Positions 1 through 11,730 of a stretch of DNA of 64,000 bases are shown piece after piece (position 1 is the first letter of the stretch; every line of letters begins with the position of its first letter). The notes below the pieces were generated by a model. It had not been told where the DNA came from. It worked only from the letters and a program-made list of their open reading frames with translations, and ran no database searches. Source of the stretch: Rattus norvegicus (lineage: Eukaryota; Chordata; Mammalia; Rodentia; Muridae). The translations under genes and the position numbers were made by a program. The DNA lies in the NCBI RefSeq assembly GCF_036323735.1, contig NC_086026.1, positions 94,975,859-95,039,858 of the forward strand, written 5' to 3'.

Positions 1-364
1 AATCAGAGAAAGGACTGAAAGAGCTTGAAGAGGCTTGAGACCCCATATGAACAACAATGCCAACCAACCAGAGCTTCCAGGGACTAAGCCGCTACCTAAA
101 GACTATACATGGACTGACCCTGGACTCTAACCTCATAGGTAGCAATGAATATCCTAGAAAGAGCACCAGTGGAAGGGGAAGCCCTTGGTCCTGCTAAGAC
201 TGAAACCCCAGTGAATGTGATTGTTGGGGGGATGGCGGTAATGGGCGGAGGATGGGGAGGGGAAAACACATATAGAAGGGGAGGGAGAGGGATTAGGGGG
301 ATGTTGGCCCAGAAACCAGGAAAGGGAATAACATTCGAAATGTAAATAAGAAATACTCAAGTTA
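1..364 (+). mobile_element. L1 3' UTR, cut by the window edge
   Basis: This is the plus-strand 3' untranslated end of a rat L1. It reads almost collinearly with 2667-3028 and 43612-43960, and with the reverse complement of the 3' UTR of the intact L1 at 29549-30257. It contains the G-rich block (about 222-305) and ends in an AATAAA-like signal that runs into an AG repeat. No L1 coding sequence is present in the visible part. The 5' end lies outside the window, so I cannot say whether the copy is truncated. Confidence 0.85.
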
Positions 365-366
365 AT

Positions 367-368
367 AA

Positions 369-423
<55 letters not shown>
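367..423. repeat. (AG)n microsatellite
   Basis: Nearly pure AG dinucleotide run with one interruption (GACAG). It directly follows the A-rich end of the preceding L1 3' UTR, as is common for microsatellites seeded at retroposon tails. Confidence 0.95.
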
Positions 424-427
<4 letters not shown>

Positions 428-1311
428 TGAAGGTAATAATGTCATGAATCAAATGAATTTAATAGATATCTGCAGAACATTAAACCCAAACTCTAAATAA
501 TATATTTTCTTCTCAGCAGCCCATGGAACTTTCTTCAAAATTGATCACATAATAGGGTGTAAAGCAAGTCTCAACAGATAGTAAAAAAGTGAAATAACAA
601 CATTCATCCTATCTGATAACCATGGATTGAAGATGTGTATCATCAACCATAAGAATGGCAACAAGTATACAAACTCACAGAAACTAATCAGCTCACTACT
701 GAATGATAACTGTGTCAAGACAGGGCTCAAGAACAAAACAAAAAGTTCAAAGACTAATCAAAATAAAGATTTAATTCTATGAGAAAAATCAACAAGGTTG
801 ACAAACCATTCAACAAAATAACCACAAAAAGAAAAAATACAAAATTAATAAAATCAAACATGAAAAGGAAGAAATCACTACAGACTCTGAAAAAATTCAC
901 AGACTCATGAAGGTACTTGAACAATCTGTATTCAACCACATTGAAAAACTTAGAAGAAATGGACTGATTTCTTCATATATATAAACCCCCAAAATAAGTC
1001 AAAATGTAGTAAACAATTTAAACAGACCCATGGCCCCCAGTGACAGTGTAATAAGTAAAAAAACTCCCAATGGAAATAAGCTTAGGACCAGATAAATTCA
1101 ATGCAGAATTCTCCCAAACCTTCAGAGAAGAACTTTTTCCATGATGCACTATAACCCTGATGTAAAAACTGGGCAAAACAACTTGCAAAAATTACAAGCT
1201 GATGTTTCTCATGAAGATAAATGCAAAAAAAAAAACCTCAATAAAATTCTTAGAAACCAAATTCAAGAAGAAACAAAAATGATTATCTGCCAGGATCCAA
1301 TTGACTTCATC

Positions 1312-1368
<57 letters not shown>
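1312..1368. repeat. (GATA)n microsatellite inside L1 ORF2
   Basis: About 14 GATA units directly after the ORF2 codons equivalent to GFI of QVGFIPGMQG. The normal L1 sequence downstream of that point is missing or replaced. A much larger GATA array occupies nearly the same ORF2 site at 38636. Confidence 0.95.
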
Positions 1369-1950
1369 TAGATGATGTAAATAAGGATACAGAAATAAGT
1401 CATTGGAAATGTTAGGGATACAGGGAATGTAAGTTTGCCTAATTATAGCAATTTTATATCCAACATCATCCAAAAAAGAGAGAAACTCAAATCATTTTCA
1501 CTAAAACAAAGAACAAGATAAGAATGTCCATGATCTCCATTCCTATCCAGCATAACGCTTGGGGTCTTAGCTCGAGAAATAGCACAACTGAGATAAAGAC
1601 AATTCAAATAGGAAATGAAAAGGTCAAAATATCCCTATTACATAAGATATTATTTTATATACATAAATGACCATAAGGACTCAGGAAATTTCTTATAAAT
1701 GCTTTGCAATAACTCTAGCCAAGCAAGTTAAAGACTTGTATAGTACAATACTTGAGACTTTGAAGGAAAAAGTTGAAGAAGACACCACAAGATGGGTCAG
1801 TAGGATTAATGTTGTGAAAACAGGAAATGATTATCCTACCTATTACTTTATAAACTAAAGTAATTTATAGTTTTAATGAAATTCACATCAAAATTTCCCC
1901 AAAAAGTTGTTCACAGAAAGCATAAAGTAAGTTCTCAACTTTATATAGGA

Positions 1951-1951
<1 letters not shown>

Positions 1952-1996
<45 letters not shown>
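1952..1996. repeat. (CA)n microsatellite inside L1 ORF2
   Basis: About 22 CA units. They sit where an intact L1 ORF2 has the A/C-rich codons of NNKKPRIAK, a plausible seed for the expansion. Confidence 0.95.
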
Positions 1997-1998
<2 letters not shown>

Positions 1999-2442
1999 GA
2001 TAGCTGAAACAATCTTGAATAACAAAGGAGCTTCTAGAAGTATCAGCATCCCTGATTTCAAGTTGTATGACAGTGCTATAGTGATAAAAGCAGTATGGTA
2101 TTGGCATGAAAGCTCACATGTTGACCAATGAAATAGATTTGAAGGCACAAACATAATTCCAACATACCTATGGACACCTGATTTTTACAAAGAAACACAA
2201 AAATACACATTGGAACAAAGACAGCTTCTTTAACAAATGCTGCTGATCAAACTGGAGAGCTGCATGTAGTAGAATGAAAATGAGCCTCTATCTATTACCC
2301 CACACAAAACTCAACTCCAAACAGATCAAAAACATTTGAAACCAGGTACCAGGATTCTGATAGAAGAGAAAGGAGGGCATAGGCATGAACTCATTGGCAC
2401 ATTAAAGGACTTTCTGAACAGGAGAGCAGCAGCACCGGCATT

Positions 2443-2450
2443 AAGACCAA
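2443..2450 (+). repeat. Left target-site duplication of nested L1
   Basis: AAGACCAA here and at 3053-3060 flank the nested L1 copy. The old ORF2 reads on from the second copy, as expected for a target-primed insertion. Only 8 bases match exactly; the true duplication may be longer and eroded. Confidence 0.6.
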
Positions 2451-3052
2451 CAACGACCACATGTGGGGCTCTGAATGGGTATTCCTTCAGCCTATGTGGC
2501 CCATATATATACAATCACCAAACTAGGTAAGATGGATGAAGCAAAGAAGTGCAGGCTGACAGGAACTGGATTTAGATCTCTCCTGAGAGACACACCCAGA
2601 ATACGGCAAATACATAGGCGAATGCCAACAGCAAACCACTGAAATGAGAACGGGACCCTCGTTGAAGGAATCAGAGAAAGGACTGAAAGAGCTTGAAGAG
2701 GCTTGAGACCCCATATGAACAACAATGCCAACCAACCAGAGCTTCCAGGGACTAAGCCACTACCCAAAGACTATACATGGACTGACCCTGGGCTCCAAAT
2801 GCATGGGTAGCAATGAATAGCCTAGTAAGAGCATCAGTGGAAGGGGAAGCCCTTGGTCCTGCTAAGACTGAATGTGATTGTTGGGGGGAAGGTGGTTATG
2901 GGGGGAAGATGGGGAGGGGAACACCCATAAAGAAGGGGAGGGGAAGAGGTTAGGGGGATGTTGGCCCGGAAACCGGGAAAGGAAATAACAATTGAAATGT
3001 AAATAAGAAATACCCAAGTTAATAAAGATGGAGGAAAAATATTTTAAAATAA
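2451..3052 (+). mobile_element. 5'-inverted, 5'-truncated L1 3' end nested in an older L1
   Basis: From about 2493 to 3045 this is L1 3' UTR in sense orientation ending in AATAAAG and an A-rich tail. The preceding ~35 bases (about 2456-2491) match the same L1 region in antisense orientation; compare plus-strand 30078-30113 in the intact minus-strand L1. Sense and antisense parts meet at the palindromic CCACATGTGG. Such an inverted 5' piece is the standard outcome of twin priming. The element interrupts the old ORF2 between codons equivalent to residues about 1045 and 1050. Confidence 0.75.
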
Positions 3053-4140
3053 AAGACCAAATGAGGACCTCGTGAGGCTAAAAAACCAAAGTCACCATCA
3101 TTCACTCAGAGGCAGAATACAGAATGAAAAAATACCTTTACCAATTATACATCTGATGGTGGGATAGTATCTACAATACATAAAGAACTATAAATAGAAA
3201 AAAATAAAACAAAGCAAAAGGCTGATCGTGAAGAGGACAAGCCAATTAAATATGATAGATCAGAATATGAAACACAAATGGCTGAGAAATGATTTAATAT
3301 GCTTAATATATAAAGCCACCATGGAAATGCAAATTAAAATGCTTTTGAGATTTCCTCTTACTCCAGTCAGAAAGGTCAAGGTCAATGAAACACATTGCAG
3401 TACACACAGGTGAAGATTCAGAAGAATGGGAAAACATATTCTTTGTTGAGAAAAGTGTGGACTGGTGCGTTTTCGATGAATATCACCGAGAGGGTTCCTT
3501 AAAAGCTAAAAATTGCTTCATCACAAGATCTAAGTAGATCAATCTTTGCCATCTACCAAAGGATTCTGCAGCCTACAGCACAGAAACCTGCTCATCTATG
3601 GTCATTGCAACTCTATTTATAAGAGCAAGAATTTGGAAACAGCCTAGGTGTCCATTGCCTGAAAAATGGATAATGAAAAAGTGGCACAATACACCATGTG
3701 ATTGCTATTTCGCTGTTAAGAAAATTTGATTTGAAGGTATATAGATGGATCTAGAAATGATTATAATTAGTGAGATAGCCCAGAGTCAAAAAGGCAAATA
3801 TTTCATGTTTTCTAATGTACATAGAGGACAGCTTTTAAACTTTAGATATTTTTGCTTCAGTCAGAATAATCTCAGCTAGTAAGGGCACACAAAGAAGGAA
3901 GGGCTCTTTCAATAGTGAGAATATACAATCGTAATATTACATAGAGAAACAGGGCAAACCAGATGAGCAGAATCAAATGATGGCATGTGAGGCCAGGTTA
4001 AGGTAGGGAAAATAGAGATGGACAGACTTTTAACTAGCCACATAGAAATCTACTATAACAAAAAGTCTTTAAAATATATACATCTATGGAGGGAGGTTAA
4101 ATGGAGTTAACATATAATTAGGGAGAAAATGCTCCAAGTA
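3053..4140 (+). pseudogene. Decayed L1 ORF2 C-terminal part and 3' UTR
   Basis: Continuation of the old L1 split at 2450. About 3060-3180 matches the ORF2 segment around DKWDLIKLQSFC to YKELKKLD. About 3310-3420 matches the TTLRFYLTPVR segment. About 3600-3740 matches the segment from AALFIIARSWKEP to YYSAIKN. After about 3800 the sequence resembles a diverged L1 3' UTR, and the 3' boundary near 4140 is approximate. Full of stops and indels. Confidence 0.7.
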
Positions 4141-6756
4141 AAACCGTGAGTGCCAGGAATGGGTAATGTGTTTTTGAGTCATTGGCCAAAAGGATCACAC
4201 TGGCCATAGATGCCCCTAAGCAGACATCACATGCTATTGTCAAGACTACAGGTGGCTTTTCATAAACCAATGTCAAGGCCCTGTTGCTGAAGACACAACT
4301 TACGTGTCTCTGAACATAGAAGAGAGGAGCTGATGCCCAATTACGAGTTCGTCACTATTAACTAGTATTGATGGTGCTGGAAGAAACTTTGAGCTCTACC
4401 AGAGAGAGAAATTATTAATGTTGCCCATCTATAAACTCTGTGTCCTACAACAGAGACAGACATTTATGCATCAGAAGCATAAATGTTATTGAAGTAACCA
4501 ATTTAAGTAACCAGATTCTGAGATGGGAACCATATATGATACTGGACTCCTTCAAACTTATGCTGGTTCCCAGTATTAATCCTTTTCCATGGTATATACA
4601 TCTCCTTGTAATACATCTCCATAAACCATGAATTATTAACATTCCTTCCTCAATAGCCCCTAAATATTCTCACTTCATCCAGGACAAATCACAGACACAA
4701 GTCTGTAAGCTACTATTCTGTTCAGCTTTGGAGTAACAATGTGCAATAAAGTGTACAATTAGAAATGATCAATTTTGAGACTCTTACAAAATTCTTATTG
4801 TCGTGACACATATGACTCAGAAGCTGGCTGTGTTTTGAGGAGTTAACAAGTGCTTGTGTCTTTACTCCTGTACTTTAGATCCTCAGAGAGATCTGATCAA
4901 AATTACATTTGAATAGATTTCCTCCTTACTTTCTGAGACAGATACGTTTTAATGGAAGAGCAAACTCTACCATTAGGTGTATAAAACACCAAATCTATCT
5001 CACCTACGGTGGTTGTGTACTTACTCTGAAGGCTTTGAAAATTTACAAAAGTTATTCTAGATCACATTCCTGCAAATGGAGACAGTGATTTCTACTAACA
5101 GGTAAAAATACATTACCAAGAAGAAGGCAATTACAAAAACCTCAAAGAGTAAGTATTGATACTATGTGTATATCTGATACAGTCTTAACATATTGCTCAG
5201 AAAGAATCAGGGAAATTTATAAAATTTGACTATAAATTTGAAATTTTGAAAAATGTGTCTATATTAGAAAGAGACACAAACTTCCACTGTATCAACATTA
5301 GAAACAGCAAGAAAGAATGAAGCAATCATATTTCTGAGAAAGTTTACTTTAAGAACATGTATTTCGTGGAAGTAGGTGTGTTAAAAATTGCATTTTCATT
5401 TAAAGTAAGACTGAAAACCATCTCTAATATAAAAATGCTACACTTAAAACAACATGCATTTTATTTCACTAAAGTCTAGGACATTAAGGAAAGGCTTGGT
5501 TACCTCGGTGACAAATTGACACATCACATGAAAAGGAAGTAATAAAATGTTTTCATCAGACTACACTTAGCATAAAGATAGGGAAAATTAAAATAAAATA
5601 GAGCAAAATCCCATTTTGTAGTGCTTAGAGCTTGCTATTTTATTTTGAGGGAAGGATCATTTGCATTGCTTCACATTTCCTGAAGAACTAAAAGCTTTCC
5701 TGAAGTGTTTTGATACTTACTGACACTCACAACAGTTTTGAGAATTTCTTTTATTTTCAGTGATTTTTTTCAAATGTTCTTTTGCTTAACTGAGTATCCT
5801 AATGTCATGTCTTGATTGTCTAAATGAGTCGCTCAAAAGCCGAATGTCAGCATGCTCATTATTATTTTCTGTAGTAATGCCGTGACTCCCCAGTACAAAG
5901 ATGTTTCTCTTTTATTCTACCCAAGTGCATCTAATCCAAAGCCAGACTTCTAAAGCATAAGCTCTTTAAATCAATTGATAAGTATTTGACTAAACAGGTA
6001 TCTTTTATGAAGAAGCATGTGTTGATTCTCATCCAAATTGTTACCGCAGACAGGGAAGAATAGTTGGCATGAAAACAGCTTTCATCTGTGGACACGTGAA
6101 GAAAAGATTAAGGATTAAATTTGAAAGCTCCATCTGTAGCTCAAACCTTATTTAATCCTCATTGTTAGTAATTTTATCTATTTGAAATAAAAATAAATAA
6201 TTTTTAATGAATTTTAAGTGCATCTTGAAGGAAACTACCATGAGGAGTTTAGTGTATTTACTTCCTATTATTATGAATTTTTACATGGATAGAAAACTCT
6301 ATGTAAATTTGGTTACCATTTTCTCTGATACATACTGTTTTCCAATAATTCATGAGCTTCATATGAACATGATTTAGGTCATATGACTTGTTTCATGTGT
6401 TTAAAATATTATGCTTAATTTTTTGATCCTGTGTCCTAGAATTCTTAACTTTATTAAAATTTGGCATCATTCATGAACCTTCTATAATTTTATTTGCCAT
6501 GTGTTGAGGTTAGGGGCACAGCCAGATAAAAACCAATTTCAAAAAAAATAACGAAAAAGAAATACAACCTTAAGTAATACTTGTGTGATGGTCTCATTTA
6601 TCCATCCATGTACTACATAAAGAAATCTCATTAAAAGGCCTATGGGGTTAGGATGAAGATCAAATATTTCCATTAGATAATAATAGTATGTGCAAAGAAA
6701 AAGGCAGAGAAGAAGAAACACTGGGGAGAACAATAACATGATCAAGAAAATTCACA
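4141..6756. other. No gene seen; apparently unique AT-rich DNA
   Basis: No open frame above about 65 codons with recognisable content, no RNA gene and no clear repeat. Splice-like or promoter-like motifs occur at chance level. Confidence 0.5.
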
Positions 6757-7065
6757 GTGAAGTTTAGAAGAAGATTTACAAATTTGAAGAAACAGGATGA
6801 GGCACAAAAGCATGGAACTCAACCCTGGAAAGTTTCCAGTGCTAGAGAGCAGGGTTCATGGACCTCACCTGTTTGCAAAGCAATCTGTGATGAGTATGTA
6901 GCAACCCAAGCATACCCACAACCACATGTCTCTGGAGAATATTTCCTTAGGAAGAGCCTGAGGGGCTCCTTCAAGAGGGCTTCCATGGATGACACTATTA
7001 CCATAACTGATGGCAACTCCCCAAAATTCATGACATTGCTCCTTGTCCTTGTTTGTTTGGATTGA
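6757..7065 (+). other. Unrecognised 102-codon open frame, probably not a gene
   Basis: An ATG-to-stop frame of 102 codons. The predicted product starts with a basic stretch (MKFRRRFTNLKK), has a middle rich in Q, S and P, and ends in a short hydrophobic run (LLLVLVCL). I do not recognise the family. It lies in ordinary AT-rich DNA just upstream of a decayed L1, with no visible promoter, splice context or polyadenylation signal that would argue for expression. A frame this long is not exceptional by chance in 64 kb. It could be an exon or an old repeat fragment. Confidence 0.12.
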
Positions 7066-7149
7066 TTTGTTTATTTATATATTCATTCATTTATTTATCG
7101 TGCACTTGATGTGACTTACAACTATCAAGGAAGAGAAACCACAATTTAG

Positions 7150-9590
7150 AAAATGCTCCAAAAAAATAGAAGCAGTCACTAAAAGACTCCCAACCAAAAA
7201 TAACCCAAGACTAGATAGCTTAGGTGCAGAATTCTATCAGATCTTCAAAGAAGACCTAACACCAATACTCTTCAAATTATTCCACAAAATAGAAACAGAA
7301 GGAACACTACCCAATTTGTTCACTGAAGCCACAATTACGCTTATACAAAAAAACACAAAAAGACCCTACATAAACCACACAAAAACCAACAAAAAAGAAA
7401 ACTTCAGACCAATTTCTTTTATGAATATCAACACAAAAATACTCAATAAAATTCTTACAAACCAAATCCAAGAACACATCAAAATGATCATCCATCATGA
7501 TCAAGTAGGCTTCATCCCACAGATGCAGGGATGGTTCAATATATGGAAATCCTTCAACATAATCCACTATATAAAAACTCAATGAAAAAAACCCACATGA
7601 TCATCTCATTACATGCTGAAAAAGCATTTGACAAAATTCAAGATCCCTTCATTTAAAAGACTTGGAAAGATCAGGAATTGAAAGCCTATACCTAAACATA
7701 GTAAACGCAATATATGGCAAACCAGTAGCCAACATCAACTAAATGGAAAGACCCATGAAGCAATCCCACTAAAATCAGGAACTAGACAAGGCTGCCTACT
7801 CTTACCTTAACTATTCAATATTGTAGCTGAAATCCTAGCCAGAGCAATCAGACAACAAAAAGAGGTCAAAGGGATACAAATTAGAAAGGAAGAAGTCAAA
7901 ATAACATTTGCAGATGATATGATTGTGCACTTAAGTAACCGCAAATATTGCACCAGAGAACTTCTAAACCTGATAAACAACTTCAGCAAACTGGCTGGAT
8001 GTAAAGTTAACTCAAACAAATCAGTAGCCTCCCTCTACTCAAAGGATAAACAGGCTGAGAAAGCAATTAGGGAAATAACACTCTTCACAATGGTCACAAA
8101 TATTATAAAATACCTGGCTGTGACTATAACCAAGCAAGTGAAAAATATGTATGACAAGACTTCAACTCTCTGAAGAAACAAATTGAAGATCTCAGAGGAT
8201 GGAAAGATATTCCTTCTTCATGAATGGAAGGATTAATATAGTAAAAATGGCCATCTTGCCGAAAGCAATCTGCAGATTCAATGCAATCCCCATCAAAATT
8301 CCAACTCAATTCTTCATAGAGTTAGAAAGAGCAATTTGCAAATTCATTTGGAATAGCAAAAACTATCCTCAACAATAAAAGAATTTCCCTGACCACAAGC
8401 TGTATTACAGATCAATAGTGGTAAAAACTGCATGATATAGGTACAGAGACAGGCAGATTGATCCATGGAAGAGAATTGAAGACCCAGAAGTGAACCCACA
8501 TACCTATCTATGGACACTTGATCTTTGACAAAAGAGCTCGAACCGTCCAATGGGAAAAAGCATTTTGAACAAATGGTGCTGGTTCAACTAGAGGTCAGCA
8601 TGTAGATGACTGCAAATCATTCCATTCTTATCTCTAGGATTCAGTGTACAAAGCTCTAGTCCATGTTCATCAAGAACCTCCACATAAAAGCAGATACACT
8701 GAAACTAATAGAAGATGAAGTAGGGAAGAGCTTCGAACACATGGGCAAAAGGGAAATTTTCCTGAACAGAATCAGCAATCAACAAACGTGACTCATAAAA
8801 TTGCAAAGCTTCTGTAAGGCAAAGGGCACTGTCAATAGGACAAAAAGGCAATCAAGAGATTAGGAAAAGATCTTTTCCAATCCTATATCTGCTAAAGGGC
8901 TAATGTCCAATATATCAAAAAAAAAAACTCAAGAAATTACACTGCAAAGAACCAAATAACCCTATTAAAATTGGAGTACAGAGTTAAAGAATTCTCAACT
9001 GAGGAATACTGAATGGCCATGAAGCACCTAAAGAAATGTTCAACATCCTTAGTCATCAGGGAAATGCAAATCAAAACAACCCTGAGATTCCACCTCATAC
9101 CAGTCAGAATGGCTAAGATCAAAAACTTAGGTGTCAACAGATGCTGGTGAGGATTTGGAGAAAAAAACACTCCTCCATTGTTGGTAGGATTGCAAGCTGG
9201 TATAACCACTCTCTAAATCAGTCTGGAGATTCCTCAGAAAATTGGACATAGTACTACCTGAGGACCCAGCTATACCTCTCCTGGGCATACATCCAAAAGA
9301 TGCTCCAATATATAACAAGGACACATGCTCCATTATGTTCATAACAGCCTCATTTATAATAACCCGAAGTGGAAAAGAACCCAGATATCCTTCAACAGAA
9401 GAATTGATACAGAAAATGTGGCACATTTATACAATGGAGTCTTACTCAGCTATTAAAAACAATGACTTCATGAAATTCATAGGCAATGGATCGAACTAGA
9501 AAATACCATCCTGAGTTAACCCAGTCACAAAAGGATACACCTGGTATGCACTCACTGATAAATAGATATTAGCCCGAAAGCTCCAAGTAT
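7150..9590 (+). pseudogene. Decayed L1 ORF2 (reverse transcriptase to C-terminus)
   Basis: Sense L1 ORF2 beginning near the codons for KEIEAVIKGLPTKKSPG and running to the ORF2 end. The reverse transcriptase motif FADDMIV is still readable at about 7906-7927. Three partly open blocks survive (about 7316-7585, 7919-8173 and 9242-9499), separated by frameshifts and stops, so no full protein is possible. The endonuclease domain is absent: a 5'-truncated insertion. Divergence from the intact L1 at 30258-34118 and a different 3' UTR suggest an older Lx-type copy. Confidence 0.9.
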
Positions 9591-10352
9591 CCACAATACA
9601 ATTCATAGACCACATGAAGCACAAGAAGAAGGAAGGTGAAAAGTGTGGATGCTTCAGTCCTTTGTAGAAGGGGGAACAAAATACTCACTGGAGGATATAC
9701 AGAGACAAAGTGTGGAGCAGAGACTGAAGGAAAGACCATCCAGAGACTGCTCCACCTGGGGATCCATGCCATATACACACACCAAACCAAGACTATATAG
9801 GGATGCCAAGAAATGCTTGCTGACAGGAGCTTGATACAACTGTCTCCTGAGAGGCTCTGCCAGAACCTGACAAACACAGAGGCAAATGCTCACAGCATTA
9901 AACTGAGCACTGGTTCCCCAATGGAGGAATTAGGGAAAGGACTGAAGGAGCTGAAGGAATTTGCAACCCCATAGGAAAAACAACTGTATCAATCAACCAG
10001 ATCACCCAGACCTCCCAGGGACTAAACCCCCAAACAAGGAGTACATTTGAAATGACCCATGGCTCCAACAATATATGTTGCAGAGGATGGCCTTATTGGA
10101 CATCAATAGGAGGAGAGACCCTTGGTCCTATGAAGGCTCAATGTCCCAGTGTAGGGGAATGCCCAGGCAAGTTGGTAGGAGTGGGTGGGTGGGTAAGGGA
10201 GCACCTTCATAGAAGCAGGGAGAGGTGGGCGGGTGTTTCTGGAGTGAAAAACAGGAAAGGAGATAATATTCAAAATGTAATTAAATAAAATATCTAAGAA
10301 GAAAGAAATTAAGAAACAAACAAACAACAAAACAAAGAAAAAAAGAAACAAA
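9591..10352 (+). mobile_element. L1 3' UTR of the 7150 element with A-rich tail
   Basis: Continues directly from the ORF2 remnant. It has the same layout as other L1 3' UTRs in the window (GGACTGAAGGAGCT near 9935, then CTCCCAGGGACTAAA near 10010, then a G-rich stretch near 10150-10240). It ends in AATAAAATATC and a degenerate A-rich tail to about 10352. It is clearly more diverged than the 3' UTRs at 1-364 and 43610-43975. Confidence 0.85.
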
Positions 10353-10534
10353 TAATGCTCCACCAGGTCAACAGTAACCAAAGGGAAAATAAAGAAAAAA
10401 AAGAAAACACTTCCATCCACATTGCCTATATACAAGTCTATGGGATATACTCTTGATTAATGATTGATGTGATCTTGATTAATAATTGAAGGAAGAGGGT
10501 ACCATCCTTCCTCAGTTCTGTCACTCCCTGGGTA
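10353..10534. other. Short unannotated gap
   Basis: Nothing recognisable between the L1 tail and the next dispersed repeat. Confidence 0.4.
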
Positions 10535-11215
10535 AATTGTCCCAAATTGTATGTTATAGCTAAACGGGCCATAAAGTGGAAATATCTGGTGTCTTTGGAG
10601 ACTCAGTTGTGTCATGTGATGTTTTTCTGGAAAGTGTCATATGAGGGGATTTTTTCTAAAGCAGACACATGGAAGGATGTTTTGCGGAGAACAGACACAT
10701 TATATGTTTCAGGAGGCAGCCTGGAGAATGGACATGTGATGTTTTGCTAGAGCAGAAGTTTGAGGAAACACATGATGTTGAGAAAGGATATAAATATAGG
10801 CCAACTGACAATGGACAAGGCTGGGTGGTGTTGGTACACCTTGCCCCTCCTTGCTGATCGTTTGTCATGACTTCATAAAGAAAAGTGCACCAAAACACTT
10901 CTGGTGGTGTTCAGGCAACTTCTTGTCCCTTCCCCAGACTCAAGCCGATTGTAAGAGCCTTGCAGTTTCTTCTGGATCAAACTGCCATTGATGACTCATG
11001 AATAATGTTTGCAAGTGGGTTGAACTGCTGCTACTGATTCTTTTGAACTGAACTGCTGATATCCCAACAATACAGACTGGATTAGCTCCAAAGAAATATT
11101 TCTAAACAGGTCAACATCCTCCTTTGCTATTATTAACCCTTTCCACTACCTGGGTGGTGGGCTAAAAGGGAGGTAAAGGATTTAAGAACCCTTATTTAAA
11201 ATAATTTTAAAAAAA
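10535..11215 (+). mobile_element. Rodent dispersed repeat, LTR-like (copy 1)
   Basis: This segment aligns by eye along most of its length with 48195-48838 in the same orientation. Shared landmarks are GACTCAGTTGTGTC, the GATGTTTTGC blocks, GTCATGACTT plus AGAGAGA/AAGAAAA, TGCCATTGATGACTCATG-like text, and an end in AAGAACCCTTATT followed by AAAAATCTA. The two copies are strongly diverged, so the family is old. No coding sequence is seen. It could be a solo LTR or a non-autonomous element; I cannot name the family from memory with certainty. Confidence 0.6.
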
Positions 11216-11420
11216 AATCTAGACCTACAAAGCCATGAAAAGCAAACCAATAAGCAGCATTCCCCCATGACCTCTGCTTCAGTTTCTGCCTCCAGGTTTC
11301 TACTTTGACTTCCCTCATTTATGCAGCATGATCTGCAAGATGTAAATAGAAATACGTTCATGCCTAACTAACCTATGATTGTGGTGTTTTATTACAGCAA
11401 AAGAAACCTGAAATAAAATA
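11216..11420 (+). mobile_element. Rodent dispersed repeat, 3' segment
   Basis: Contains CATGACCTCTGCTTCAG, a CTGCCTCCAGGTTTC block and an end reading GTGGTGTTTTATTACAGCAA, a pattern I associate with common rodent non-autonomous repeats. A related segment lies at about 16860-16990. Family assignment is uncertain. Confidence 0.4.
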
Positions 11421-11652
11421 GCTTCAGAGAACCGCATAGGCCTCCATGTTATATGCAGCTTGTTCTTCCTTAATGAAATTTCCCTATACAGTGTATGACT
11501 GGATAGATGAGATTTTCACATACACATCACTTAAGATGTGATTCCTGTTAGGTGTAATATTTTTGTTTTTGTAAATTATTTTGCATCAACCAACCACATA
11601 CATTCACATAAATGTGACAGAGAGAGGGGGGAGTGGGAGAGGGAGACACAGA

Positions 11653-11729
11653 GGGAGAGGGAGAGGGAGAGGGAGAGGGAGAGGGAGAGGGAGAGGGAGA
11701 GGGAGAGGGAGAGGGAGAGAGAGAGAGAA
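11653..11729. repeat. (GGGAGA)n hexanucleotide repeat
   Basis: About 12 consecutive GGGAGA units with a GA-rich lead-in from 11620 and a GA run after it. The frames that appear to encode GRGRGR or SPSPSP here are products of the repeat. Confidence 0.95.
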
Positions 11730-11730
11730 G

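Larger units (their letters stand above)
424..2450 (+). pseudogene. Decayed L1 ORF2, 5' portion (Lx-type)
   Basis: Old L1 ORF2 in sense orientation with many stops and frameshifts. Around 516-600 it matches the endonuclease segment containing FFSAPHGTFSKIDHIIG of the intact copy. Around 1070-1310 it matches the start of the reverse transcriptase domain. Around 1700-1790 it matches the TKQVKDLYN region, 1997-2100 matches ILNNKRTSGGITIPELKQYY, and 2340-2450 matches the segment ending MAYALR. A GATA tract and an AC tract have grown inside it, and it is split at 2450 by a younger L1 insertion. The remainder resumes at 3053. It cannot encode a functional protein. Confidence 0.85.
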
